From contig CP136067.1 of NCBI GenBank assembly GCA_032622095.1, positions 197,432,052 to 197,496,051 on the forward strand: 64,000 bases of DNA, read 5' to 3'. Source of the stretch: Siphonodentalium dalli. Its lineage: Eukaryota; Mollusca; Scaphopoda; Gadilida; Siphonodentaliidae. Position numbers and translations under genes: made by a program. Position 1 is the stretch's first letter. Each line of letters begins with the position of its first letter. Below the pieces are notes generated by a model. The model did no database searches. It was not told where the DNA came from and was given only the letters and a program-made list of their open reading frames with translations. Below, piece by piece: positions 1 through 10,898 of the stretch.

Positions 1-1010
1 ATTGGATATCTGGCATCTCTTGTATTTTCAGGAACTCCTCAAGTTCCTTTAACATATATTTGTGTATGCACATATGCGTGCTTATCATGCAAATGGTAAT
101 ATATTTGCATTTGGTTGCAGGGCCTATGATATAATATGCTATGCCTATAGTGATGTATGATAACACTCTCTGTGTTATGTGAACATACTATGCCAGTCTG
201 TGGATGATGTTTGATTGTATGTATTGGTGGTGATGATGATGATAATCAAGATGTGTTATTAAGATGAATAAATGCTATTGAAGACTACAAAAGGTAATAT
301 GAACTTTCCATAGACCCTGCCCACCAAGACTGAGAATTAATTGACGGAGCCCATACTGCCAAGGCTAACTTTATAAATTTAATGTCAAAGGCTCAAGGAC
401 ATTTAATAATATAAATGGACCCATAGTAACCCTATGACAATTATTTTTGGGCAATTAATCGATTCTGATAAAAAAAATCAGTGCATTCTCAATATGCGCA
501 CGATATGGAGTGACCACTCTCGGTACAAATAGATGTCAAAGTCGAGGACCAAGATGTCACTAAAAGCGGATCTTCTGTGCCGGAAATATGTGTCGCACTT
601 AAGAGTTCTGATGAGTTTTCGCGTATTTTATATGTGTATCTGAGATTGATCAATTGTACTGCGAATTTCATCTGAAATTTGAATCCATAACATGTTCTAA
701 ATATTGTGTACATATCTATTATGAGCGGATTTTACTTGATATTAATTGAACATCCATCTCAGCATTCCAATTTGCGATTTCAAAAAGGTGAATGAATGAT
801 AACGTGATGCCTTGATCAGACGCACGGCAATGCTGTCGTTTGTATTCTTGCAGCTAACCGTATATTCGTTTCGCATTAACATACTTGGGGTTTGTATATT
901 GACAGGCCACAAAACATAAACAAACATACACGTTTTTGCCCTTGCACATGCACCTTCGCCCTGATGGTCCAAGATGGTCCAAGTGCCGCCCTTTCCGAAT
1001 GATTATATTG
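1..1010. other. No gene recognised; AT-rich flank
   Basis: No convincing gene. There is an acceptor-like TATTTTCAG ending near base 30 and an AATAAA at 267-272, which could belong to a 3' exon of a gene off the left edge, but the open frame is too short to support it. Bases 440-470 match the interior of the AGGTACTC-type TTAA element family found elsewhere in the window, so this is a relic. Confidence 0.5.
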
Positions 1011-1346
1011 GGATGCATGGTGAATGTAAGGGAGAAATGGGTAATGATATTAGGAGGCATGGTGAATGTAAAGGAGAAAGGGGTAATTATATGGGGAGGC
1101 ATGGTGGATGTAAGGAAGAAAGTGGTAATGATATTAGGATGCATGGTGAATGTAAAGGAGAGAGGGGTAATGGCATTAGGAGGCATGGTGGATGTAAAGG
1201 AGAAAGGGGTAATTATATGGGGAGGCATGGTGGATGTAAGGAAGAAAGTGGTAATGATATTAGGATGCATGGTGAATGTAAGGGAGAGAGGGGTAATGGC
1301 ATTAGGAGGCATGGTGGATGTAAAGGAAAGATGGGTAATGGCATTA
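1011..1346. repeat. Minisatellite, 42-bp unit x 8
   Basis: Eight head-to-tail 42-bp units beginning GGATGCATGGTGAATG or GGAGGCATGGTGGATG. Because 42 is a multiple of three, several frames stay open on both strands; these open frames are a by-product of the array and not genes. Variant units alternate in a short higher-order pattern (units 2-4 resemble 5-7). Confidence 0.93.
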
Positions 1347-1378
1347 GGAGATTTAACAACATCGCCAATCAGAGTAAT

Positions 1379-2036
1379 ATGGGTGGCGGGATGGGGGGGG
1401 GGGTGGGTGGGATCTCATTAGACTCCTTATTATTTATGTGGGCAGTAGCCTCTATACGGGCGCCTGTGGCGCATAAGATACTATGGGTGGCGGGATGGGG
1501 GGGTGGGTGGGATCTCATTAGACTCCTTATTATTTATGTGGGCAGTAGCCTCTATACAGGCGCCTGTGACGCATAAGATACTATGGGTGGCGGGATGGGG
1601 GGGGGGGGGTGGGTGGGATCTCATTAGACTCCTTATTATTTATGTGGGCAGTAGCCTCTATACGGGCGCCTGTGGCGCATAAGATACTATGGGTGGCGGG
1701 ATGGGGAGGGTGGGTGGGATCTCATTAGACTCCTTATTATTTATGTGGGCAGTAGCCTCTATACGGGCGCCTGTGGGGCATAAGATACTATGGGGGGGGG
1801 TGGGTGGGATCTCATTAGACTCCTTATTATTTATGTGGGCAGTAGCCTCTATACGGGCGCCTGTGGCGCATAAGATACTATGGGTGGCGGGATGGGGGGG
1901 GGGGTGGGTGGGATCTCATTAGACTCGTTATTATTTATGTGGGCAGTAGCCTCTATACGGGCGCCTGTGGCGCATAAGATACTATGGGTGGCGGGATGGG
2001 GGGGGGGGGTGGGTGGGATCTCATTAGACTCCTTAT
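1379..2036. repeat. Minisatellite, ~100-bp unit x ~6.5, G-quadruplex-prone
   Basis: Units start at 1379, 1483, 1583, 1689, 1790, 1880 and 1984. Each carries GGGTGGCGGGATGGGG followed by a G run and GGGTGGG, then a conserved tail ending in CATAAGATACT. Length differences come mainly from the G run and from a 12-base loss in the unit at 1790. Every full unit has at least four G runs of three or more close together on the plus strand, the standard pattern for an intramolecular G-quadruplex. Confidence 0.93.
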
Positions 2037-2197
2037 TTGGGATGTCAAAGATGCGGATGATATACTTCGCATTTTGACCGTTTCTGCTTGAAAATGTCCC
2101 CATTATCATCTCATCGCAGGATCGATCCGCAGCCTTGACACCCGAAATTATGGTGGGTACCCACACTTGGTCGGTGATAGCATTTTTGCGAACCGCT
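2037..2197 (-). CDS. Possible exon fragment, unrecognised
   Basis: On the minus strand an acceptor-like CTATACAG is followed at 2197 by about 53 open codons with higher GC than the flanks, including the segment TDQVWVPTIISG. The frame then runs into the 100-bp minisatellite, and no good donor is visible before it. The plus strand is also partly open here. I do not recognise the product; it may be a chance open frame or an exon invaded by the array. Confidence 0.2.
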
Positions 2198-2531
2198 CTG
2201 TATAGACTAGACGATATCTTTCTATTGATACACTGATTATCCGCCGTCAATGGCTGATAATTATGTTTCAAACGGACTACATAATGTCAAATCGTGTCTA
2301 CTATTTATTATAAAATCGGAAATGAGCCGGAATTTCCATTAAATTTACCGGAGTGAGAGCAAGCTATGGTCGCTATCCCATTTAGGGAGATATATGGATT
2401 CACATGAGGGAAGATATGTTCATTTATCATAACCGCATGATAAACCTTCCGGGTTGGCGATACCACGCACACTGGTGTATATAATATGCACATCAAAATA
2501 CACACATTCTAATCGAATTTAGTGGACGAGG
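2198..2531. other. No feature recognised
   Basis: AT-rich sequence. Its right end (AAATCGAATTTAGTGGACGAGG) resembles the arm of the foldback at 6571-6706, so it may be a relic of that family. Confidence 0.4.
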
Positions 2532-2780
2532 TTAACCCTTTACCCAACAGAACGGCCCTGTGCCAATGCATTCTCTTATATATGCGAGTCGACCATAGGT
2601 CGCCTCGCATATATAAGAGAATGCATTGGCTTAACACATTAAAAATTATAAAATTGTTAAAGAATGTAAGAAAAAATGGTAAAAAAAATTTTTTTTTAGG
2701 CCAATGCATTCTCTTATATATGCGAGGCGACATATGGTCGACTCGCATATATAAGAGAATGCATTTGCACAGGGTAAAGA
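2532..2780. mobile_element. TTAA MITE with nested palindromes, copy 1
   Basis: Starts TTAA CCCTTTACCCAACAGAACGG. Two subterminal blocks, about 2565-2632 and 2700-2767, are each a palindrome (CATTCTCTTATATATGCGAG and its complement around a GTCGAC/GGCGAC centre). Both blocks are also part of the long terminal inverted repeat, so palindromes are nested. The right end has lost the final CCGTTCTGTTGGG segment and the TTAA. The CCC...GGG ends with TTAA duplication are typical of the piggyBac superfamily (inference). Confidence 0.85.
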
Positions 2781-2922
2781 AATCATATTTTAGCAAGGAA
2801 AAACTATATCGAAACGGCTGGGGCTAAAACAAAATTAATATTGATTTCCTTATCACAACCAAAGAGGAAGTAAAGACACCTTCAAGAACAGTTATAGTTC
2901 CATTTTATATGTGTCTGTTCCT

Positions 2923-3300
2923 GCTTGACCAAACCGACTCAAATTTGGTATGTAGGCCTACTTTGATCCCGAGAACAATATGGGCGGGTCTAATTTCACG
3001 TGCGACCGCGTCCTTGACCTCGCTCATATATGCATGTTTCTGGACCTAGACCGATCCAATCCAAATTTGGTATGTAGGCCTACTTTGATCCCGGGAGCAA
3101 TATGGGCGGATCAAATTTCACGTGCGACCGCGTCCTTGACCTTGACCTCGCTCATATATGCTTGTTTCTGGACCTAGACCGATCCAATCCAAATTTGGTA
3201 TGTAGGCCTACTTTGATCCCGGGAGCAATATGGGCGGATCAAATTTCACGTGCGACCGTGTCCTTGCTCATATACGCTCATATATTCATGTTTCTGGCAA
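2923..3300. repeat. Tandem repeat, ~122-126-bp unit x ~3
   Basis: The phrase AAATTTGGTATGTAGGCCTA recurs at about 2941, 3063 and 3189, with GATCCCGGGAGCAATATGGG and TTGACCTCGCTCATAT in each unit. A diverged relative lies at 52.0-52.6 kb, so the unit is the core of a dispersed repeat. Confidence 0.85.
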
Positions 3301-3861
3301 AGAAATTCCTCAATAGCCCGGACGAAGTCGTGCACATCAGCTAGTTATATTCTAATTAGCACAATGATAAAGTTCCTGCATTTACATCGACATCATTGCA
3401 CCAAGCTCTTACGTTTTACGTGTGCCGACATTACACGTGTGTCTTACTAAAATTCTGAGGCCGGGTTTAGGAGCTAATTGTGTGATAAATGTATAAAAGA
3501 GTTGTTCGTGAGTTGCATCCGAGCAAGGCTGTCAACGTTCCACGATATACACCCGATGGTCTCGGCTGATGGACAATTCGAAGCTATCTATAAATAATTT
3601 GTTTTTGCTAAAATGATTCACACAAGAAACCTCTATATATATACACACGTACATTGTGGTCGATAGTTCAAAGATAATTAATGCATGATCACCAGCAATC
3701 GGCAACACGCCTATTGTCACATTAAAACTGTTTTCATTCAGCTGGGCCATTTGCGTGTTACATAGTATCATACACGCACATTCACATTATACCTGACGTA
3801 TGTCTTAAATAGGCCATGCTCATGCTACTTTCTGAATTCGATGTCTGAAATCTTTGTCTAA
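3301..3861. other. No feature recognised
   Basis: AT-rich sequence without a convincing coding signal or repeat on either strand. Confidence 0.4.
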
Positions 3862-4132
3862 TTTCACTCGATACGGTGATATGACGAAACACATTCTCAA
3901 TTTCTCATACTCAACTTTGATGTTCACTAAATATTTTATTTGGAAGTTTTATTTCGCTCGATCACACGCATGTGATTTTGCTAATTTATTTCCAGAAACG
4001 CTCGTCAACTTTCACTCGACAAGTTAATATGACGACTCACATTCGAAAGTTCCAATACTCAACTTTGATCTGCAATAAATATTTTATTCGGAAATTTTAT
4101 TTCGCTAAATCACACGCATGTGATATTGCTAA
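3862..4132. repeat. Tandem duplication, ~148-bp period
   Basis: Two diverged copies, beginning TTTCACTCGA at 3862 and 4010, share TACTCAACTTTGAT and the end CACACGCATGTGAT. Followed by a T/G-rich simple stretch (TTTTTG and TTG units) at about 4137-4184. Confidence 0.8.
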
Positions 4133-4382
4133 TCGGGTTTTTTTTGTTTTTGTTTTTGTTTGTTTGTTGTTGTTGTTGTTGTTGACAACTGGCATTTCTA
4201 TATTAGATTATCACCGACCACTTTAACACATGAAATTTGAAAATATCAGACCTGGCCGCATGCGTGTGACATGGCATAAACACTGTTATATTAATATTGT
4301 GACTAGTATTACATTTGCATGCATATTTATGTAACTTGTATATAATTGTAATTTGTATATATGCTCTGATAAATTGAGGAGG

Positions 4383-4403
4383 TTAACAATAAACTTACAA
4401 GAT

Positions 4404-4439
<36 letters not shown>

Positions 4440-4888
4440 TTTCTTCAAAATATATATCTTTATTTATCTTTAGTTATCAGAATCGATTAATTGCAACAAA
4501 ATAATGTTAACCACTGTCTATTAGCATTTTGTTAGTGTAAACATATTTTATTGCATAATAACGCAACGGAATTGAGACACAAGTTTTACAACTTACAAAT
4601 ATTGTTCAACGAAATATGGCCGTATTATCACTTGAATATTCACGCAATTTAGTCGTATTACCTTTGTTTTTAGGGTTATCCATCTTCATCCGTAATTTTG
4701 ACAGAGACCATTCATTTGACGACGTGTTTCTGGGCCACAAACAATTGAAATATCAAACTTCAAAAATCGATATCTGATCACTCAGAGCTTTGATGGGTAG
4801 GTTTATCGACTCGATTAACAATTTTGTTTACCCCCGAAGTTAAAGAAATAGTAATTTAGGAGTGTTTAATCGGATTGAGTACCTTTAA
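4383..4888 (-). mobile_element. AGGTACTC-type TTAA element, copy A
   Basis: Right end is CGGATTGAGTACCT followed by TTAA at 4885-4888. The interior carries the family landmarks in reverse orientation: the ATCGATATCTGATCACTC block and the CGACTCGA block. The left end is degenerate and contains a (CAA)n stretch at about 4406-4439, which corresponds to the TTG-rich part of other copies. Confidence 0.8.
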
Positions 4889-5116
4889 ATTTCCAGGCTT
4901 GACACCTTGCCTTGTTCCAGCAAATTATAGCGTAGGTTCCGGCTCTATTTCGATAGAAAAAAAACTTTCAAACAGTGTTACTCGCAGGAAACTCCTGCCA
5001 TTTACTGGATTCGGTGTAACCGCTTCTCTAATACTTTACTCATATTCAAGCGTGTCGAGATCTTCAAGCGCCCGGCAACGTTAATGCAGCTGATATTATA
5101 TCTGTAATGTTCATTA

Positions 5117-5425
5117 TATCTTATTTTTACCACAACAAGTTTTCAATAATGGTAGTTATTTTGGTATTGATAAGAACAATACGAACTGAGACAGACATAG
5201 ACAATTTTAGGTTTTGGTTATCGACATGTGCCCCCACGTCCGGTTGTAACGAACACTCGTAACTATATTTAGTCACCTATTATCTTATTTTGACCACCAC
5301 AATTTTGCAATATTGGTAATTCTTTCGGTATTGATAAGAACAATACGAACTGAGACAGACATGGACACATTTAGGTTTCTATCGACATGTGTCCCCACGT
5401 CCGGTTGTAACGAATACTCTGATTG
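5117..5425. repeat. Tandem duplication, 164-bp period
   Basis: TATCTTATTTT starts at 5117 and 5281. Both copies contain ATTGATAAGAACAATACGAA and CCCCACGTCCGGTTGTAACG. Similarity is high but with indels. Nothing indicates that it is transcribed. Confidence 0.8.
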
Positions 5426-5502
5426 GATACAACGCCACGTCAAAATCACAACGGGGGTCGCCCTTGACAATGGGGTTGAAGAGATCGTCGGCGTAACATC
5501 GG

Positions 5503-5652
5503 GGATATATATTTGAATGGCCATGGAACTGGCAGTGTTTCCGTGCACTGGAGTCCACGCAAACACAAAATTGGACACTAGATTACAACCACCAATCACT
5601 CACAATAATATATATATCGACACACAAAACTCATAAAAGAAAACAAGGTAAG
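5503..5652 (+). promoter_or_regulatory. Possible TATA-containing promoter and 5' exon donor
   Basis: GATATATATTTGA near 5503 is followed about 130 bases later by AACAAG|GTAAGTCTT at 5642, an excellent splice donor with no coding sequence before it. This pattern fits a non-coding first exon on the plus strand, but no downstream exon was recognised, so it stays speculative. Confidence 0.18.
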
Positions 5653-6059
5653 TCTTCATCGCTGGCCCATGTTGGGAATGGGGGGGGGGGGGGCTACTTC
5701 CTGCTGCTGCGGCATCCACCCCATGCACAGTAGGCAAACGCCTACTATGCATGGGCAGATAGTAATCTACTTACAAATTCACAAACCTTACATACGCTCT
5801 TCAGTGGAATTACATCATCCAAAAGTGGGTTGTAGGAGAGGGCTGACTGCCCTTTCAAATCTGCCCCGGTACCATCCCAAACTCCAAACTTGCTGGCATC
5901 CATCCTTCATGGCGTTGCTCTATACCTACATATAGGTCATACCATGACCTTCGCCCAAAGATATCAGATTCCACCAGTTCAAAACCTGATGAGAACGTTT
6001 TGAATTGTTGACAGGGAACCTTATAAACTCGAAATAATAAATATTTCTTAGTTATTACC
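5653..6059. other. Unassigned; poly-G tract and small hairpin
   Basis: Contains a long G homopolymer near 5681-5693 and a hairpin at about 5718-5755 (CCATGCACAGTAGGC pairing with GCCTACTATGCATGG). No gene recognised. Confidence 0.5.
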
Positions 6060-6420
6060 TATGTACTTCACTGTATAGATGAAATTCCCCAACTCGAAAT
6101 TGCACGATTTAAGTGACTTTGTGAGCAATTTTGCTTTGCGTCGCTTGTATACTAGTATGTGATTTCTCCCGGGTAATGAATTGATGTTTATTGCGATATC
6201 GGCTCCCAAAAGTCACACAAAAAAATGCAATCTCGAACTGGGACCAATCCATAATCTGAAGTAGATTAATGAGGAACAAGTATTAACAAAGAAATTTATT
6301 CCCTGCCTTCTTTGTTCAATGTTATAAAGTTCCCTGTCAGAACGTGTCAAAACACCACAAAGTTCCCATGCAAGTTTTGTACTCAATGGTGAAATATGAT
6401 TTATCACATAATTTGCCCAT
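6060..6420. repeat. Dispersed repeat, shared with 45.6-45.9 kb
   Basis: GTACTTCACTGT, CCCAACTCGAAATT, GCGTCGCTT and TTGCGATATCGGCTC occur in the same order here and at 45606-45900, with GTTATAAAGTTCCCTG-like sequence later in both. It is a diverged copy of an interspersed element; the clearer copy at 45.6 kb shows terminal inverted repeats. Confidence 0.65.
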
Positions 6421-6570
6421 AATTATCGATAAGAGACACGTTTAATATTAGCGCGTGCGATGACGTCACATCGTTCTTCAAATGACTTGCGATCGCTGCG
6501 GTTTTTATCGTTGTTTTCGATGGATATTTCGCATTGCTTCGCGTTTATTTTATCATGTGATAAAAAGTAT

Positions 6571-6706
6571 CTCACACTCGTCCTATTTTATACGTAATTA
6601 TCAACCTCGTCCACTAAATTCTATTTGAGCCTCGGTAAACCTCGGCTCAAATCGAATTTAGTGAACTCGGTTGATAAATTCCGTATAAAATAGTAACTCA
6701 TGTGAG
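6571..6706. repeat. 136-bp foldback
   Basis: CTCACACTCGTCCTATTTTATACG at the left pairs, with a few mismatches, with CGTATAAAATAGTAACTCATGTGAG at the right. The arms continue inward through ATCAACCTCGTCCACTAAATT and AATTTAGTGAACTCGGTTGAT to a loop at CTCGGTAAACCTCG. Almost the whole element is stem, like a terminal-repeat-only foldback transposon. Confidence 0.85.
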
Positions 6707-6801
6707 ATCCTCTATATCTACGAGCGTTAGCCAGAGCAGTGACCAATGGCGTCACCCGACGCCCGATCAATAGGTCGGCTACTGAATTCTTATTGCCAAG
6801 T

Positions 6802-7155
6802 GAAAGATTCACAATCCAAATTAACGCTCCTAAATTACTATTTCTTTGGCTTCGGGGGTAAAACATATTTTATTCGAGTCGAGGAACCCACCCATTAAAG
6901 CTCAGTGATATCGAAATCTATTGTTTTTCAACACCTGGCAAATATTCGACGAACGCCGACCGACATTATCTCGATACAAAATTGCGTTGAACAAAATGAT
7001 GATAACACTTTTTGGGCAATTTTATCAAATAATTGACAGCGGTTGGCTTTATGTGTTGTCAATTAACCGATTCTGATAACTGAATTTCAAAGAAATGTTG
7101 TTGATGTTGGACTCTGATGATATGGGGACCATCGAATCGGATTGTGTACCTTCAA
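6802..7155 (+). mobile_element. AGGTACTC-type TTAA element, degenerate copy B
   Basis: Contains CTCCTAAATTACTATTTC, TTTGGCTTCGGGGGTAA, TCGAGGAACCCACCCAT, and the 3' segment GATATGGGGACC with a mutated end GGATTGTGTACCTTCAA. Both termini are eroded and the TTAA duplication is no longer visible. Confidence 0.75.
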
Positions 7156-7185
7156 TGGTGAGGACCAATGAAAACCACATTCAAC

Positions 7186-7609
7186 TTAACCCTTTACCCA
7201 ACAAAACGGCCAAAACCGGCCAAATAAAGCTTCAACAGCCTAAAATATCTTCGGTCTGTCTCAATAACACCATACAAATATGGATATCATTGGAACCGGT
7301 TCATTGACCACATTGTGATAGTTACAGTTATGCCCTGTGCCAATGCATTCTCTTATATATGCGAGTCGACCATAGGTCGCCTCGCATATATAAGAGAATG
7401 CATTGGCCTAACAATTTTTTATCATTTTTTTAAAATAAATGTTTCTTTTTTTAACACTTTTTACCATTTTTCTTACATTCTTTAACAATTTTATAATTTT
7501 AATGTGTTAAGCCAATTCATTCTCTTATATATGCGAGGCGACCTATGGTCGACTCGCATATATAAGAGAATGCATTGGCACAGGGCCCTTCTGTTGGGTA
7601 AAGGGTTAA
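7186..7609. mobile_element. TTAA MITE with nested palindromes, copy 2
   Basis: TTAA at both ends; left end CCCTTTACCCAACAAAACGG, right end complementary (GTTGGGTAAAGGG). Palindromic subterminal blocks at about 7332-7404 and 7512-7580 flank an AT-rich spacer. The left arm holds about 120 extra bases (AAAGCTTCAACAGCC through GTTATG) that copy 1 lacks and copy 3 shares. No protein-coding capacity, so it would need a transposase in trans. Confidence 0.9.
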
Positions 7610-7841
7610 GGCCATACAATATGTAAGTCTATTGTTGTGGAGGAAAAATCGTTATCTCCGGCGGCAGCATTGTTGGGTTCACATGATATTCGATACCTGG
7701 ATGTCTCTTTTTGAAGACCTCGGCTTCGCGTCGGTGTTCAACGTCTACACCCAGGTATTAAAGCACAATGTCCCTCCGACATTGCCGGGAATCTTAATAT
7801 ACAAATGCCAATTTGTGCACGTATGTTCCTCATAGGGTTAG

Positions 7842-7938
7842 CTGCACCGATTACGAGGACATATATAGCGGATACATGGATTTCGTCTCCCCGGGTAACA
7901 TGGTCTGGGTCCTAACTCTACCCGATGTCGCCTTTTGA
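7842..7938 (+). CDS. Possible terminal exon, extracellular-type
   Basis: After an acceptor-like GGGTTAG, 31 codons run to a TGA at 7936-7938. They include CTDYEDIYSGYMDF and SPGNMVW, which recall a stretch of CUB-like extracellular modules, but this is far too short to assign. No upstream partner exon was confirmed. It may be a decayed exon or chance. Confidence 0.18.
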
Positions 7939-7973
7939 TATCCACACAAGAGTCACATTACCGAACAGAAACG

Positions 7974-8125
7974 ACACGAACGCTCTTTATCCGTTACCTT
8001 ATCGGCACGAAGTAAAACACAAGTAACTATACACGAACGCTCTTTATGTGTTACCTTATCGGGACAAAGCAAAACACAAGTAACTATACACGGACGCTAT
8101 ATATCTTTTTTCTTATCGGGACGCT
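7974..8125. repeat. Tandem repeat, ~56-60-bp unit x ~3
   Basis: GAACGCTCTTTAT, CTTATCGGGACAAAG and AAACACAAGTAACTATACAC recur in order three times with increasing divergence to the right. Confidence 0.75.
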
Positions 8126-8637
8126 TTGTCAGAATCTAGATATTCTGTCGAGATGCCACCATAGCCGGTCCCAAGCCCGGAAAATGATGATGAGAGATTT
8201 AGGAATCAACAGATCCTAATTCATTGTAACTTTCAATTTTAATTTTGCCACTTTGACCCATGCAAAGCCAGGTACACCCGCCAGTATAACTTATAATGCT
8301 ATTCCATCGGACAGTGACCAAAGCGAGACACTGCTATGTTTTAATTGATGTTGGGAGATTCTCCTTAACCCATTCTCTACTAAATGGATTCTCCCACCAG
8401 TTATAAAAGTATACACGGGAATGTTCCATCATTAATTTTGGAGAGGCTTTCATGTGATAAAAGCAGACGACAGACAACTGAAAAGCTAATACAAGTGAAA
8501 GATTCATATTATTTGGTGGGGAAATGTTCAGCTAATAAGTTCAACAAACGTTCTATTGAACTTAGTATCTGAACACATCCCAAGGGCACTATCGGTCAAT
8601 GTGTATTTTTGTACGCCCTTTTGAAAAAAATACAGGC
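8126..8637. other. No feature recognised
   Basis: Open frames are short and do not resemble known proteins. No repeat structure was noticed. Confidence 0.4.
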
Positions 8638-8682
8638 CAAGTTCGAATATGGGTTCCGTCCAATTATTTTTACATGAGTTAC

Positions 8683-9245
8683 CAGGGGGGGGGGGGGGGG
8701 GGGTGAAAAAAAAAAATTCCGGCACGTATGCCGGGGTGGTTGGGTGGTCAAAGCCACTAACAAGCAATTTTTTCGGCAACTAAAAAAAACATTTCCTGCT
8801 TGTTTGTTTAGTGTTTTGGCAATGAGTTGGGCTTCAAAACCAATTTGAATGAGAGAAATAATGTAATTATAACTGGTAAACTAACTGCAGGCAGTTATCG
8901 TGTTGTATTTTGTTGCAAATTTTGAAATCCAAGATGGCCGCTGGCAGCCATGTTTTTTTGGCCGAATGACCTCAAAATGACTCATTCCTATTTACATGTC
9001 CATGTTAACATCCATGATAAATAGTATGCACAGAAATTCATATACAGCTGTTTACAGTGAATTTCCCCCCGCAAATCTCTGTTTTAGTGTTAAAAGGGGG
9101 GTGGGTGTCAAAAAATGGTCGGAAAAAAACGGCCAAAAACGGAAAAAAAATTGGCGGTGGGGGTGGGTGGGTACAAAAAATGATCGAAAGGGAAAAAATG
9201 CCATACGTGCCTGAAATTTTTTTCCGACCCCCCCCCCCCCCCCTG
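8683..9245. mobile_element. Poly-G-ended TIR transposon (non-autonomous), copy 1
   Basis: Begins CAGGGG with a long G run and ends in a C run plus CCCTG. Inside the tracts, GGCACGTATGCC at the left pairs with GGCATACGTGCC-like sequence at the right. The 7-base GAGTTAC lies directly outside both ends (8676-8682 and 9246-9252), as expected for a target-site duplication. No transposase frame is present. The superfamily is not assigned: CAGGGG ends resemble hAT, but hAT normally duplicates 8 bases. Confidence 0.85.
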
Positions 9246-9402
9246 GAGTTACGGCCCTTTTCGACCCATTGTATAACATTTCGGTTTCCGACCGATAACG
9301 TCAGTTTGGATTATTTTATCTGAACCAAAGCTGGTATTTGTGTTTCCCAACTAAAACTACAGGCCAATATTGGTTCCGTCCAATTATTTTTACATGAGTT
9401 AC

Positions 9403-9966
9403 CAGGGGGGGGGGGGGGGGGGGGGGGGTGAAAAAAAAAATTCCGGCACGTATGCCGGGGTGGTTGGGTGATCAAAGCCACTAACAAGCAATTTTTTCGG
9501 CAACTAAAAAAAACATTTCCTGCTTGTTTGTTTAGTGTTTTGGCAATGAGTTGGGCTTCAAAACCAATTTGAATGAGAGAAATAATGTAATTATAACTGG
9601 TAAACTAACTGCAGGCAGTTATCGTGTTGTATTTTGTTGCAAATTTTGAAATCCAAGATGGCCGCTGGCAGCCATGTTTTTTTGGCCGAATGACCTCAAA
9701 ATGACTCGTTCCTATTTACATGTCCATGTTAACATCCATGATAAATAGTATGCACAGAAATTCATATACAGCTGTTTACAGTGAATTTCCCCCCGCAAAT
9801 CTCTGTTTTAGTGTTAAAAGGGGGGTGGGTGTCAAAAAATGGTCGGAAAAAAAACGGCCGAAAACGGAAAAAAAATTGGCGGTGGGGGTGGGTGGGTACA
9901 AAAAATGATCGAAAGGGAAAAAATGCCATACGTGCCTGAAATTTTTTTCCGACCCCCCCCCCCCTG
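9403..9966. mobile_element. Poly-G-ended TIR transposon, copy 2 (by segmental duplication)
   Basis: Same structure and same GAGTTAC flanks (9396-9402 and 9967-9973) as copy 1, because it was copied with its surroundings in the 724-bp duplication. It is therefore not an independent insertion. Confidence 0.85.
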
Positions 9967-10170
9967 GAGTTACGGCCCTTTTCGACCCATTGTATAACAT
10001 TTCGGTTTCCGACCGATAACGTCAGTTTGGATTATTTTATCTGAACCAAAGCTGGTATTTGTGTTTCCCAACTAAAACTACAGGCCAATATTGGTTCCGT
10101 CCAATTATTTTCACATGAGTTACGACCAATATAAGTTCTGTCCAATTATTTTCACACGAGTTACGGCCAT

Positions 10171-10393
10171 TTTTCGATTTAGTATTTGACCGCATTTTGG
10201 CATTGAAATTAGGGGTTAATCAGATATTCTTTGTAAGCTCAAATTATTATTTTATTTTGCGGTAGTACAAATCGAAATGGCTAAAGGACGTATTTTGCCA
10301 CGCCCTAGCGATGCTCTTGTTTATTGTTATAGAAAGGGTTAAACACATTGGGCGACTTGAACATGCTCTTATTGCACATTAATAATTGCACCT
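10171..10393. other. No feature recognised
   Basis: Short AT-rich spacer between the duplication and the next MITE. Confidence 0.4.
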
Positions 10394-10760
10394 TTAACCC
10401 TTTACCCAACAAAGCGGCCAAAAACGCCCAAAATAAAGCTTCAACAGCCTAAAATATCTTCGGTCTGTCTCAATAACACCATACAAATATGGATATCATT
10501 GGAACCGGTTCATTGACCACATTGTGATGGTTACAGTTATGCCCTGTGCCAATGCATTCTCTTATATATGCGAGTCGACCATAGGTCGCCTCGCATATAT
10601 AAGAGAATGCATTGGCCTAAAAAAACATTCTTTAACAATTTTATAATTTTTAATGTGTTAAGCCAATTCATTCTCTTATATATGCGAGGCGACCTATGGT
10701 CGACTCGCATATATAAGAGAATGCATTGGCACAGGGCCGTTCTGTTGGGTAAAGGGTTAA
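10394..10760. mobile_element. TTAA MITE with nested palindromes, copy 3
   Basis: TTAA at 10394-10397 and 10757-10760. Left end CCCTTTACCCAACAAAGCGG; right end is the exact complement of CCCTTTACCCAACAGAACGG. Palindromic blocks at about 10547-10616 and 10665-10732. It shares the ~120-base left-arm segment with copy 2 but has a much shorter central spacer, so copies 2 and 3 differ mainly by an internal deletion. Confidence 0.9.
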
Positions 10761-10898
10761 AGGCACTCTTAATTTTCGAACCACCAGATCGCATATACCA
10801 TTTGAAAGAGGAATCTCCAAAACATTGTATTATCAACTTATCCGGTGCAATAAACTATGAACATGTTGTTTTTGTTGAGTTACTGACGAGTTTTTTCA

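Larger units (their letters stand above)
8638..10170. repeat. Tandem segmental duplication, ~724 bp x 2 plus partial third
   Basis: Landmark CATGTCCATGTTAACATCC occurs at 8996 and 9720, a 724-base offset. The two units differ mainly in homopolymer length, so the duplication looks recent. A partial third unit at 10086-10170 contains the flank (CCGTCCAATTATTTTCACA) twice but not the inserted transposon. Each full unit contains one copy of the poly-G-ended transposon listed separately. Confidence 0.92.

Noticed and set aside
936-1922. Gly-rich repeat proteins on the plus strand and Pro/Thr-rich ones on the minus strand
   Set aside because: Minisatellites of 42 bp and ~100 bp that keep frames open; both strands are open, and lengths depend on G runs.
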